NCBI RefSeq assembly: GCF_041260155.1
Contig: NW_027248277.1
Span: forward strand, 8,239,430 to 8,303,429
Origin: Ptychodera flava
Taxonomy: Eukaryota > Hemichordata > Enteropneusta > Ptychoderidae
Direction: 5' to 3'
DNA length: 64,000 nt
This document shows positions 24,836-35,382 of this stretch, one piece after another. The notes under the pieces were generated by a model. It searched no databases. It saw only the letters and a program-made list of their open reading frames with translations, and was not told the DNA's origin. Within the stretch, counting starts at the first letter, position 1; each line of letters starts with the position of its first letter. The position numbers and the translations under genes are program-made.

Positions 24836-25860
24836 TTGTTGTAGGCGTGTACGAAACACATCGACATAAATATTTAAGTACACACTGCAGAGTAGACACA
24901 CTGCAGAGTAGTACCTCCATCAATACTGCCATTTATACTATACATAAATTGATTTTACGATAAGCCATGGGTGATTGAATGAACAAAGCCCAAAAATATA
25001 TGGAATGTTGATAACAAGACCTTGAGTGTTATATGCCGAACTATTAAATTGGTTAAAGTCATTTGCCTGAAAACAAAGTTTAATACAAGCTTTGCATGAT
25101 TAGTACTGGCAGCTAGCTTGTCTTTTTAACTGACTTGCTCCTTCTTTGGAGGAAGAAGAACACAATATGTAATTGCCTACCGAGCTATGCCTACGATGGT
25201 GAACATTCGATCCTACATCGAAACCATCTTAATGTCTTCTTCGACAGCAAAGCAAACCCAAAGTAAGGTAACGATGCGAAAAGTGAATTTTACAAATTAC
25301 TTCTCGCATTGACAAACGATTTTACAAAATCCGACAACTGCATGGAGAATCAAACAATATTACAATAATTACGTGATTTTGGAAATTCATCATGGCAAAC
25401 GTCCAACTTGAAATCTCATATGGGAATCGAAAGCAAAATGATAACTTACATACGATGTAAGAAGCAACAAAAGTTTTGTTACGGGACTTCAAAGCTAAGG
25501 AACCTTTGCTTCTGGCATCACAATCCGGTCGCACTGTACAACTTAGATATCTTCAAATTTTGACGAATAATATATTCTGATATAATTTTACTCCGATGCA
25601 AAATACGATGTTTCAAAATAATTTCGTGCAAGAATGCTGTCTTGACTCTGTTAATAAAAACCGGGAAGTGCCTTTCACAATGGTAGCTTTATTGGAAACG
25701 TTGATGCAGCCTTTGAAACTTCCGTTCTGTTGCAGCCGTTGACTAGGAAAAACGCCCATGATAGGGGACAGATGTTCTGACACTCAGACTTTTACACTTC
25801 TTTTCTGATGTAGCACTTGTGGGTGGTTTATTTAAAGCACTTGGCTTAAGAAACTGAACT
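24835..25860 (+). repeat. Inverted partial unit, reverse of 13,440-14,770
   Basis: The 3'-flank part of the unit appears here in reverse: for example 25,290-25,330 is the complement of 13,990-14,060, and 24,960-25,110 the complement of about 14,230-14,370. The inverted copy also includes the inner part of the 430-bp MITE (25,750-25,860). The matching gene-side half of the unit follows in normal orientation at 26,440-27,126. Confidence 0.75.
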
Positions 25861-26072
25861 TTTTCCAATATCGGTTGATCCTTTTAGGATATGAGTTAGT
25901 TCACTTTCATTCGGAGCGCAAAATACGAAATTCAAGCACTCATGGCCTGTCAGTAAATTCATCATGACAGAAGTTGCACTGCTAATGAACAGGGCGCCCG
26001 CTCTGGCCACATACGACTGTTTTGCTGACCAGGGAGTCAAAATACTGCTCGTGAATTTGCGCCTGAAGTACC
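25846..26072 (-). CDS. Candidate terminal exon, unrecognised
   Basis: A minus-strand frame begins after a good acceptor (TGTGTCTTTACAG, ending at 26073), continues YFRRKFTSSILTPWSAKQ and ends at a stop near 25,846, giving about 75 residues. It includes LNFVFCAPNESELTHIL. Composition is protein-like and there is no overlap with a recognised repeat except at the very end. No upstream exon was found in the window, so it could be a stranded fragment. I do not recognise the product. Confidence 0.3.
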
Positions 26073-26439
26073 CTGTAAAGACACATACACATTCTGAACA
26101 TTGGATAATAAATCAAACATTTATTCTGCACACTGTTTTGCTTCACAAAGCATGCTGTTCAGGCAGTGGCAGTGTATTTTTCAAACTAGTGACAATGTTA
26201 AAAACATACTCTCAGAATTCCTGATGCGAAATCAATATTACAGAGGCATAAATAACCTCATTCTTTACATTAACGTCGCTGTCATCATCTACAGGCCAAT
26301 ATTTGTTGGAACAGTGCAATGGATAACTGTCCCGCTAAATGTGACTTGACCCGTAATAACAAATCATCTTCGTAAAGCTCAACTAATCGACGAGTAGCTT
26401 GGAGTTTTATGTTTTTGTGTGTTTCCTGCGTGCGCCACA

Positions 26440-27126
26440 TTACTTGCAAGCCACAATGTCGATTTGAGATAACTTACGCGAGATTGCTTTTGTTTGTCGA
26501 TTTTGTTCCTCTATAAAGATACGGAATGCAAATGGATAAGAGAATTTTATAAAATTGCAATCATTAGCCAAATATAACCTGTAAAATTTATTTTACTACA
26601 AAGACCATTTTTATGAAATACGAAGTAGCCTTAAGAAAGTTTTAGAAAGTCGCATGTTGAACACTCATCTGGTGCTGATTAACTATTTTCCTTTATTTCT
26701 AAGATCATTGAAAAAATCTAGCTTTGCTTTGTCAGGAAATAAAACTCCTGTATGCAGACAACAAAATTGTAGGAATTTGGAAATGTTTTCCTGTTTTGAT
26801 GTGACATGTCATTCGTGTGATTGGTGTTTAATCATCGTACAGCTTGACAAAAAATTATGATGTTATGGGCATATCAATGTCTGGTTCATTCATACATGCA
26901 AAAGTAAAAAAACTGCGTCAGCGTCTCTCTTGAAGGCACAGAACCCGGCGTCTGAAGAAAACGTCATATTCCCTGGTGGATTCCAATAAATTCCGTCTGA
27001 TAGTCGCTCAGGACGCTCCTGCAAGGAACAATGGGCAATTTATGTAATGTTGAGTATAATTTCACAGAACAATGATATATACAGCACGATCATACTCTGA
27101 TCTTTAGAGTCTTTGGTCATGTACAA
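26440..27126 (-). repeat. Partial tandem unit D
   Basis: Collinear with 14,790-15,470 of unit C (exon 3 and its 3' flank plus part of intron 2). The homology stops abruptly near 27,126, where receptor-coding sequence begins. Confidence 0.8.
26850..27018 (-). pseudogene. Broken exon 3 of the secreted cysteine-rich family (copy D)
   Basis: After an intact CTTGCAG acceptor the frame reads ERPERLSDGIYWNPPGN and later FCAFKRDADA, then shifts in a run of T and ends early. The conserved first cysteine is Arg and the NIT site is NMT. Exons 1 and 2 are missing. It is clearly a decayed fourth copy. Confidence 0.8.
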
Positions 27127-27687
27127 GTAAGTTAATGCTGAATATGGTAATTTCAATGTTTTGTGCACAGATGATATCTTTATCAAGTATGGGTCTGAAC
27201 GAAATAGCTGAAGTGTGTTTCCCTTTGGCAGTTATGTTACATTACTCGTGGTTGGCAAATTTCTTCTGGATGGCTGTTGTCAGTTTTGATTTGTGTCGAA
27301 CATTTCGATCGATAAACAAATCGCTGTTCGTGAAACAAAATACCAAACGGCTGGTTTCTTACTGCCTTTTTGGTTGGTTGATGCCTGCTTTTATTGTGTC
27401 ATTTTGTATTTTGCTAGACCTGAGCAAGTTGAAAAATTTTCGCATTGGCTACGGTGAGGATGGGGTATGTTGGATTCGTAGACGCCAAGCACTCATTGCG
27501 TTTTTTATCAGCCCTGTTATCGCTATCGTCATGTTCTATACAATATGCTTTTCAATTGCTGTGCATTACACTGGAACAGGCACACTGAAGACGAGACAGA
27601 ATCGATGGAGGAAATATTTTGCTGTATGTGCGAAGATATTCGTCATTGCAGGCTGTGTTTGGAGTCAATCTCTGGTTGAAGTATTTA
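27127..27687 (+). pseudogene. Methuselah/adhesion-type seven-helix receptor fragment (TM2-TM6)
   Basis: The open frame from 27,135 covers TM2 (NMVISMFCAQMISLSS), TM3 (HYSWLANFFWMAVVSFDL then CRTF), TM4 (VSYCLFGWLMPAFIVSF), the loop motif YGEDGVCWIRRRQ, TM5 (LIAFFISPVIAIVMF) and TM6 (KYFAVCAKIFVIAGCVW). The HYxxLxxFFWM and CWI features are typical of secretin-like class B2/Methuselah receptors. The extracellular part, TM1 and TM7 are absent: it starts at a junction with unit D and ends at a palindrome. No introns occur, and it is uninterrupted over 186 codons, so the truncation is likely fairly recent. Confidence 0.7.
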
Positions 27688-27828
27688 AGCAATAATGCAC
27701 CCCCTCCCGGCTCATAATGGACGAAAGCAAACTTTGCACGACATAATGTACGAGGCGAAGCCGAGTACATTATGGAGTGCAAAGTTTGCTTGAGTCCATT
27801 ATGGGCCGGGAGGGGATGCATTATTGCT
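27688..27828. repeat. 141-bp palindrome with GAGGCGAAGCCGA loop
   Basis: The arms begin AGCAATAATGCA and TGCATTATTGCT and pair almost throughout to CATAATGTAC/GTACATTATG around the 13-nt loop GAGGCGAAGCCGA (27752-27764). The left edge is where the receptor homology stops. The loop fits the same pattern as that of the palindrome at 11,768. Confidence 0.9.
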
Positions 27829-28506
27829 ATTATTTTATAGTTTTGGCAATGCCAGTGAATTTGTAGTTGTAGAAAACGAATAAAAAAGGAAATTTTAACT
27901 GAGTTTGAAGCCAGTGAGCGTCGTCCAGCATGATCGGCCCTGACTCTGTACATATTACATGCACTCCACACTGCACAGCACGTGCACTGCACGCACGTTC
28001 ATCAGCACAAAAAATGACCAGCACTTTCACGGTTCATTTGAATTGAAAAACGATGTATTTTCGAAGGAAATGAAAAGTAACTGCATCCCTACCGTCTATA
28101 TCAAACTTGAAACATCACCTTTAAATATCATGCCATTCAAAAAATCGATACGGTGAAATGCCAGAGATGAAGAAAACGGAATGTTCATGCATCGACATCA
28201 CAGTATGATCAGCGAGCTGCATGCCATGGTATCAGCTGATCAATACGATCTTTATTATGTCGCTAGTGGTACAGCAAGAGCATTCATTGCAAACGATATC
28301 AACAGAGTTCAACATTGTTATTCAAATATTTATATTTCAATAATATTGTGTCTATAAATTTAATTTTCGATGGCTCCTTGAGAAGAGCTATTTTATTTCG
28401 GCGAACGACAGAACTTGACGTAAACGGATGCTTGAAACGTACAGTTGACAAACATTACTAGAGGGTTTCGGTACCGTCGCGATATCGAGAACAAGGCAAG
28501 GTAAAA

Positions 28507-28731
28507 TCACAGACATGGAGAAAAAAACGATGAATGAAAGTTGTCTCCGATTACAGTCAGTGCATCAGAATTAGGTGGCCGAGATGTTAGATCAACGGAG
28601 AGTCCACGGTCGTCATGATTGTTGGTAGTAGCTGACCTTGGACCGAGACTTTGAATGGCTCCGTAGTAATTTCCGTAGACACTTCCGGTCAAGGTTGATG
28701 ACAGCAAGCTGCCGTTGTTGGCCCGTTTACG
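28507..28731 (-). CDS. Candidate exon, unrecognised
   Basis: This minus-strand frame, richer in GC than its surroundings, runs KATRTSRKRANNGSLLSS, then TGSVYGNYYGAIQSLG, then SDALTVIGDNFHSS to a stop at 28,507. It has a basic start and a Ser/Thr/Asn-rich body like a cytoplasmic tail. It lies downstream, on the same strand, of the inverted receptor-like segment at 29,180-29,312, so it could be that receptor's C-terminal tail. Splice sites are unclear. Confidence 0.25.
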   Translation of the reverse strand, partial: RKRANNGSLLSSTLTGSVYGNYYGAIQSLGPRSATTNNHDDRGLSVDLTSRPPNSDALTVIGDNFHSSFFSPCL

Positions 28732-29179
28732 GCTGGTTCGAGTAGCCTTTCACGCTTGCATCGTTTACATGGCCACTGACATACATAATATGCCATGTGT
28801 CAAACCCAGTATCGTCTAGGAGTTTGCAAACGTACTGAGTTCTGTTTCACCCATACGGCAACGAAGCGAACCATGTTGTAAACAAACGTAGTAGTACAAC
28901 CAGCGTATCGGACGGGGACTGCATGCTGAGCGCCAGCCAGACAGACGGCAAGTGCGTGCGTGAGGACTCAAAAAATGTAATAAATCGTACAGTAAGACAT
29001 TATTATCAATATTGTGAACCATTGTCAAGATTTATAGTTTTGTGTATTACATGGTTTATCCGATATTTTCCCCTCCTTTTAAATGCGCAGTCCTTTTTTT
29101 CGTTTTCCAAAAAAACTTGCTCGCTGTGGGGCCGCAATGCTGAATAATGGAATACATTATCAGTATAATGTATGGATAT

Positions 29180-29312
29180 GACGTCACAAAATTCACTGGT
29201 ATTGACAAAGCTATAACTATACTGTGATATGACATCTTGAGTATTATATTCAATATGACCAACTCAAGATTTCATTATCCATAAATACTTCAACCAGAGA
29301 AAGACTCGATGT
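29180..29312 (-). repeat. Inverted paralogue of the receptor/palindrome junction
   Basis: Read on the minus strand, GAGTC, two differing bases, then TCTCTGGTTGAAGTATTTA repeats 27,664-27,687. After about 65 bp, TATAGTT and TTGTCAATACCAGTGAATTTT resemble 27,837-27,868. The intervening 65 bp is a different, imperfect palindrome (GAAATCTTGAGT against ACTCAAGATGTC). Confidence 0.65.
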
Positions 29313-29617
29313 CCTGTGCAAACAGTCACCCTTAGTGATTGGAAAATCAAACCAGCATCAGTCGAGTTTGAATAACCTTATATTGCTTTGTTTTCTTTGC
29401 AAAGTTCTGGCAAGAAGTGACTTGTCATCTACGGATGGTTGACAAATTACTCATTAGTGTACGTGCACATAATCAGCAAAGTAAGCAGCTATGTAGACAT
29501 CCATGCTGTAAATTGATTTTGCATTTAGCAAGCCACGTCTTTATCTTCAAAGCAATACGTGTTTCGTTTCAGTCAACTGCAGACACGTTCACACATACAT
29601 CGGCATGCACGTTTACA
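29313..29617. other. No gene seen
   Basis: Nothing supportable is visible in this stretch. Confidence 0.5.
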
Positions 29618-30295
29618 TAAAACTTATCTGTGGTAAGAAGAACGTGATATAGCAATAGCTGATTACGACATGGGTATACCTGGTATAATATCGTACAATA
29701 CGCTGCTGAATATAGGTAGTTTTCAAGCTTCATTTCTCGTCTTATTCACTGCTCTTTTGAATTTAAATAAAGTCGCCATCGATGTCATAAATCTGTAGGT
29801 ATGTTGTTCGGAGACGACAAATACTTTAAGTGTAAGTTTTAAAAACTGTGATATAAAGTGAAACATCGCTATTAGGTATAGTAGTGAGAAAACGAAGGCC
29901 CTGTGACACAAGGCACACAAAGACCGACCATAGCTACCAGCCACAAAAACACGTTTGTGACAATACATACGTATGGCGTCACGTTTCCATTAAACTTATC
30001 TAGGTAAGAAGAACCTGGTAAAGGAATCGCTGGTTTCACGATATTGGAATCAGATTAAATGTAGTTGTGATACTTGTAATTATATCATACAATACACTGA
30101 TGATTAAAGGTACTTTTAAAGCTTATTTAAATTTCTGAACCAATAAATTCCCATCGATTTCCTAAATCTGTGAGTATATATACGTTTTTAATTGGTGTCC
30201 CCTTTACATAATATAAAATAAGACGACAAATACTTTAAGCGGGTGTTGGAAACTGTCATGAAGTGAAACATCGCTATCCGGTATGGCAGTTTTAA
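29618..30295. repeat. Tandem duplication, about 330-360 bp units
   Basis: The block from AAAACTTATCTGTGGTAAG to AAACATCGCTATTAGGTAT (29,618-29,880) is repeated, diverged, at 29,990-30,285 (AAACTTATCTAGGTAAG to AAACATCGCTATCCGGTAT). No coding sense is apparent. Confidence 0.75.
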
Positions 30296-32495
30296 TAGAA
30301 CCACCATGTTTCATATTATAATCATAATAACCTCTTTTTGATGTATTCTTTGTCCTGCTGAATTCATCAGCTTCTGTGTGTCTTCATAGAAGGTGGCCTG
30401 CAACTAAGGAATATATATTCGAACTCTCATATTTGTACAATTCTTTTCTGGTCTTCCACTTATGGGGGTGTCTCGTTTTATGCTCTTACAGTAAGAAAAG
30501 CTTTTAAAGTGAGCACGATTTTCAGCTTTCTAGTTTTCCGACAATTTAAATTTTTCTTTAGATTTAACAAAGGGATTGGTAACGTTTTTAATTATCATTT
30601 CACTAGTAACAAACTTAACACAGCCACTGACCCCAGATTTTTATTATTGATATGGTTAGGGCACGGCTGAAGGTTTCATTGAAGAAAGTTCCAGCAAAAG
30701 TTTAAGGCCTTCACTTCGAGGCGCATACTATTGTAATTAGACTTTTTTTGTACAGCAGCTATACACAGTTAAAACAGGCGTGGGTCGTAATTGTGAATTG
30801 ACAGAACACCATGACAGGCTCTGGCAACGGTTTCCTGGATATATAATTATCGTGAGTATTATCAGTGCTGCCGTTTTAAGTTAACCATGCTGCTCGGTAA
30901 ACGCGTTAATACCAACAATTACCTTTCATTTATGACTTTTAACTTCCTCTAAGTTATCGTCTTTTGACGAAAATGTTTTCTGCTATTAATTGAAATATAT
31001 CATTTCTACTTTAGTACAATTACGAAAGACTTGCCAAGATGAGAAATTAATACCCAGATATCACCGAATGCCTCTTTTGCAAAGCAAGCAAGTAGGATAA
31101 TAATTTTCAACAATTATATTGTATATTGTCTTTTCTCGTTTGTAGAGATGGGAATTATGAATGTCAAGCTTTACCTGACAATAGAGTATCCAGTTATCTA
31201 TTTTTTGCAGACAAAGCCTCTCCGCTTACTGTATGTTGGGTCGCTGGTTGGATATTTTTCTGCCTTGCCTTCTCTGCTGAAAGTGATATACTTGTCTCCC
31301 AATGAATATATTTATGTACTGGGAAGACACGTGTCTCCTGTCAACAAAGTCATTTTGTAGATTTATCTGACGTCATTTATAAATTGATAATAGCAGAAGT
31401 ACGTTCTGGTCGAATTAATCCTTGAGCGCGCGCCGGAGACAGATATGTTCTGACACTCATCCAATGAGTGCCTTGACACCGTTCAACAGTGAACGCACAG
31501 TTACAGCCACCGGCGATGGGGCGCCTTGAATCAGTACATTTTACGGAATTGGCCTTCCGTATTGCTTTTTTAGCGCGTGCAAAATTCTATTGTTCTCGCA
31601 TGGCAGATGTATAACAATCATAATTATCTGGGACATTGTACAGGTCATTCAGGACACCTTTTCAGTCAAATGAATTTTTTAAACTTAATACTAATACTAA
31701 TTGCTGGACGAAGCAGTAGAAGCGACCTGTATTTAGATTATCGAGGTATACGTTCGAGGCCAGCCAGGACCCTTTTGGAGTCAAACTAATTGCTTGGATT
31801 CATTACTACTAGTTCTATAACAGTTAAAGCATATAATCATTAGATAATCAAGAGACGCTTAAGAGATCATGGGGACACCTTTTAGGGTAAACATTTTCCA
31901 TTGAATATTATTTTTTGACCCAACAACAAGTATTTAACTTACGAAGTAAACAATCTTGGAACTCAAAATCCTGTCATGATACATACATACGTACGTAGGT
32001 ACATCTATTTGTTAATAACATGTGTTCATTACTACACTGCAATATTGACTAACCTACGCAGGGGCGTTAGACCCTTAAAAGAAACCACCCTTGTCCTTTG
32101 CTACCTACGTCAAATGTTCTCATTTCTTGACTCAACTTTTGCATCTGATCAAGTTTCCGTCAATATTTTCAAACCTGACTCACGGCCTTTTGCAGTCTTC
32201 CAAAGTCTTCAACAGATTCCTGTTTTGTAGATTTCCGGTTCAGCTTTCCTTTCCTTAATTGAGGGCGTCTCCTTATGGAGAGACATATGGGTAAACCAAT
32301 TCATCCGGAATTTTATTTTCCACCACCTTTGTCATGATTGTCATACGACTGAAATTCTTGCATGACTGACTTACATGTACGTGATACATTCTACATGTGT
32401 TTACGACTATGACGAGTTTAATTTACCACGTGTGTCGAAAGACAGAGCGATAAATTATTTTGGGCGTTCTCTTCTTTCTTTGTGTTGTAGTTTTA
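30296..32495. other. No gene seen
   Basis: AT-rich intergenic or intronic sequence. Short frames exist (for example 31,148-31,360 plus) but show no motif, splice context or codon pattern that I trust. Confidence 0.5.
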
Positions 32496-35375
32496 ATTGA
32501 CATATTGTCAATGGCAGAGTAGGTGTTGATGCTCTGCGAGGTGAATTTACATACATTGCAAATGACGGATCTAGTGTCGTTGATTATACTCTGGTATCGT
32601 CATATTTGTTCTCAAAGATTTTGTCATTTGCTGTTGAAGTACGCACAGAATCTGATCACCTGCCTTTAAGCTTTTCTACGAAATCATTAGTTGTAGTCAA
32701 TAGTAATGACAGTACGGTAAATAAATCGATCAGAGTTATTACCTAATGTGTCTGGGTTCCCGAAAAATCAACTGTTTTCTCTGATTTAATTAGTTCAATT
32801 GATAGTAAGGTCAAGTTAGATGTTATTGTCGAAGATCCGAACGCAAATGTCTGTAATTTTATTGATGACTTACAACACTTATTTATGGATGCTGCTGAGA
32901 ATTGTAACTTGACAAAAAGAGTCTCAGCAAATGTACATTATGCTAGAAAACAACCTGTCTGGTATGATAAGCAGTGTGCAGAGTTAAAATGTAAAAAGTA
33001 TAGGCTATTAAGAAAATTTAGGAAATCACAGGATTCACATGATTTCCAATCATATAAAGATGTTCGAAATGAGTTTAAAACTCTGTGCAGAAATAAAAGG
33101 CGTAGCATGCTGAACGAGGAAAAGGCCAAACTGGCGTCTTTGATTCCAAGTTATTTTGGACGACTTTACGACGGTTGGTTACCATGTGCCCCAGAGTACA
33201 TAGTATCTAGCCTGACAAATTCTATGATTATTTTAGTAATCGTTTTCAACCGAATGACTCTGTAAATGATAATTTTTCCTTGTCTGATGAGTTACATGAG
33301 TTTTTAACTTCAGTAGATGTTATCCCAGCAAATGAGTCTTAGGTAGATTTGGATATTTTAAATGGCCCAATAACAAATCAAAAGATTCAAAATGTTATTT
33401 CTAAACTCAAATATGGGAAATCAGCCGGACCAGATGGCTTATTGGGAGAATTTTGTTAATGTTTTGACCATTTTCTTGTTCCTTATTTAAATGTTCTTTT
33501 CAAAAAAAATTTTGAATCAGGAAATTTTCCATAGGATTGGTCTAAAGGTATTATTATTCCATTGTACAAAAATGAGAATCCGGAAAATTAAAGAGGTTTA
33601 TCTTTACTTAGCATATTTAGCAAAATCTTTACATCTATACTTAATACTAGTTTAACTTTTTGGTCGGAAGCTCTCAGAAAGATTGATGAAGCGCAGGCTG
33701 GATTTCGTCGTGGTTACTCGACTATAGATAATATTTTTATTTTACAGTCTATTGTTCAAAAATATTTAACACGCAAACGTGGCAAATTCTATTGAGCATT
33801 TATCTATTTTTCGAAGGCTTTCGACACTGTTGAAAGACAGCGACTTTGGCACACCCTTCTCAAGGGTGGTATTACAGGTAAAATGTTCAAGATATTGCAT
33901 GCTATTTACAGTGATGTGAAGTCATGTGTACGTGTAAACAATACATTAACAGGCTATTTTAACTGTCCTGTAGGTGTTCGCAAAGGTTGCATGATGAGTC
34001 CGTTCTTATTTTCGTTTTTCATTATTGAATTATATCATGAAATACAAAATACCGGCTATCGTGGCGTTCAACTCTTGCCAGATTTAGTTGAATATGCTGA
34101 CGATAATGCTCTTTTTTCAGATATTGTTATAGGTTTACAACGTCATCTAGATTGTCTTTGTTTGTATTGTGAGCAGTGGAAATTGACTGTAAATTTGACA
34201 AAGACGAAGATTATAGTGTTTAAATGGGCGGGTACCTTTTAAAAGCTGAGAAATGGGTTTTTAATGGCGAGAAAGTGAACGTAGTTTCCTATTACAAATA
34301 TTTAGGGGTTGTATTCTCATGCAGATTACATTGGTCAGTCGCTTCTAAAACGTTAGCGCAACAAGCCAAAAAGGCATTTATGGGTATTTATAGAGCAACA
34401 GAGAAATCGGGTATGTTTTCATATAATGTATTTGACTCTATGATTTTACCAATTATGACTTATGGATCAGAAGTATGGGGGTTTGATAGATATCAGAGTT
34501 TAGAACGAGTCCAATGTTTTGCTTGTCGCATTTTTAGGGGTTTCCAGTAATGCCCACAATATTTCTGTTCTAGGAGAGTGTGGAAGATACTCCATTTATT
34601 TATATACGGCGAAACGCTGTGTTAAATATTGGACTAAACTTATCAAGATGTCAAATGATAGATATCCTAGAAAATGCTATGATATGCCAAATTGATAAAT
34701 CGGGTATCCGTTCCAAACCAACATGGGTTCATCACATAAAAAAATTACTGTATTTAGCAAATTTACATGATGTATGGGAAAATCAAAATGTTGTAGATGT
34801 GAAAGATTTCATGAACACTTTTATAACAAATTTCAAAACACATCTGTACAGATCATGGCACAGTGAAGTATGTACCCTTCAAATTAATAAGCTACAGAGA
34901 GTTTAAGATTTCTCTTGAGCCAGAAAATTGCTTATTTATGTTAATGTTTCAGCACATACCCAGTCACTTGCTCGATTGCGTTGTTCATCGCACTTTTTAA
35001 GAATTGAAACAGATAGAAAACACAGAGTAGATAGGAATGAAAGGATTTGCTTGTTATGTAATAGTAACGAAATAGAAGATGAGTATCATTTCCTTTTGTG
35101 TACTTTTTTACCAGCTACAGACAGAAATATATTTCCACAATCTATTTTAATCCGCCTTCCAAAATAATTTTTTTTCAACTTTTGACTGTAAACGATGCTA
35201 ACATTCTTCAGTGTTGAGCAGCATACACTTTTCATGCAATGAGAGTGAGAAAAGAGATATATGAATTGCAACTGTAAATTATGTTCATTATTCCTGTCAA
35301 TATATTGATATGTCAATATGTCAATATTTGTAAGGAGTCGTGGGCCGAAGGCCTTGAAATAAAGACCAACTTCTT
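32496..35375 (+). mobile_element. LINE C: degraded non-LTR retrotransposon related to LINE A
   Basis: The 5' end is lost within the endonuclease (NGRVGVDALRG, GSSVVDY, ESDHLPL). The linker (WYDKQC, CRNKRRSM), RT (KYGKSAGPDG, EAQAGFRRGYS, GVRKGCMMSP, VEYADDNALF), thumb (YYKYLGVVFSC), YGSEVWGF and the terminal knuckle (LCNSNEIEDEYHFLLC) follow. The 3' end has a GGGCCGAAGGCC hairpin and AATAAA, as in LINE A. Several stops and shifts lie between 33,130 and 34,930, so it is dead and older than LINE A. Confidence 0.85.
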
Positions 35376-35382
35376 TTCTGCA

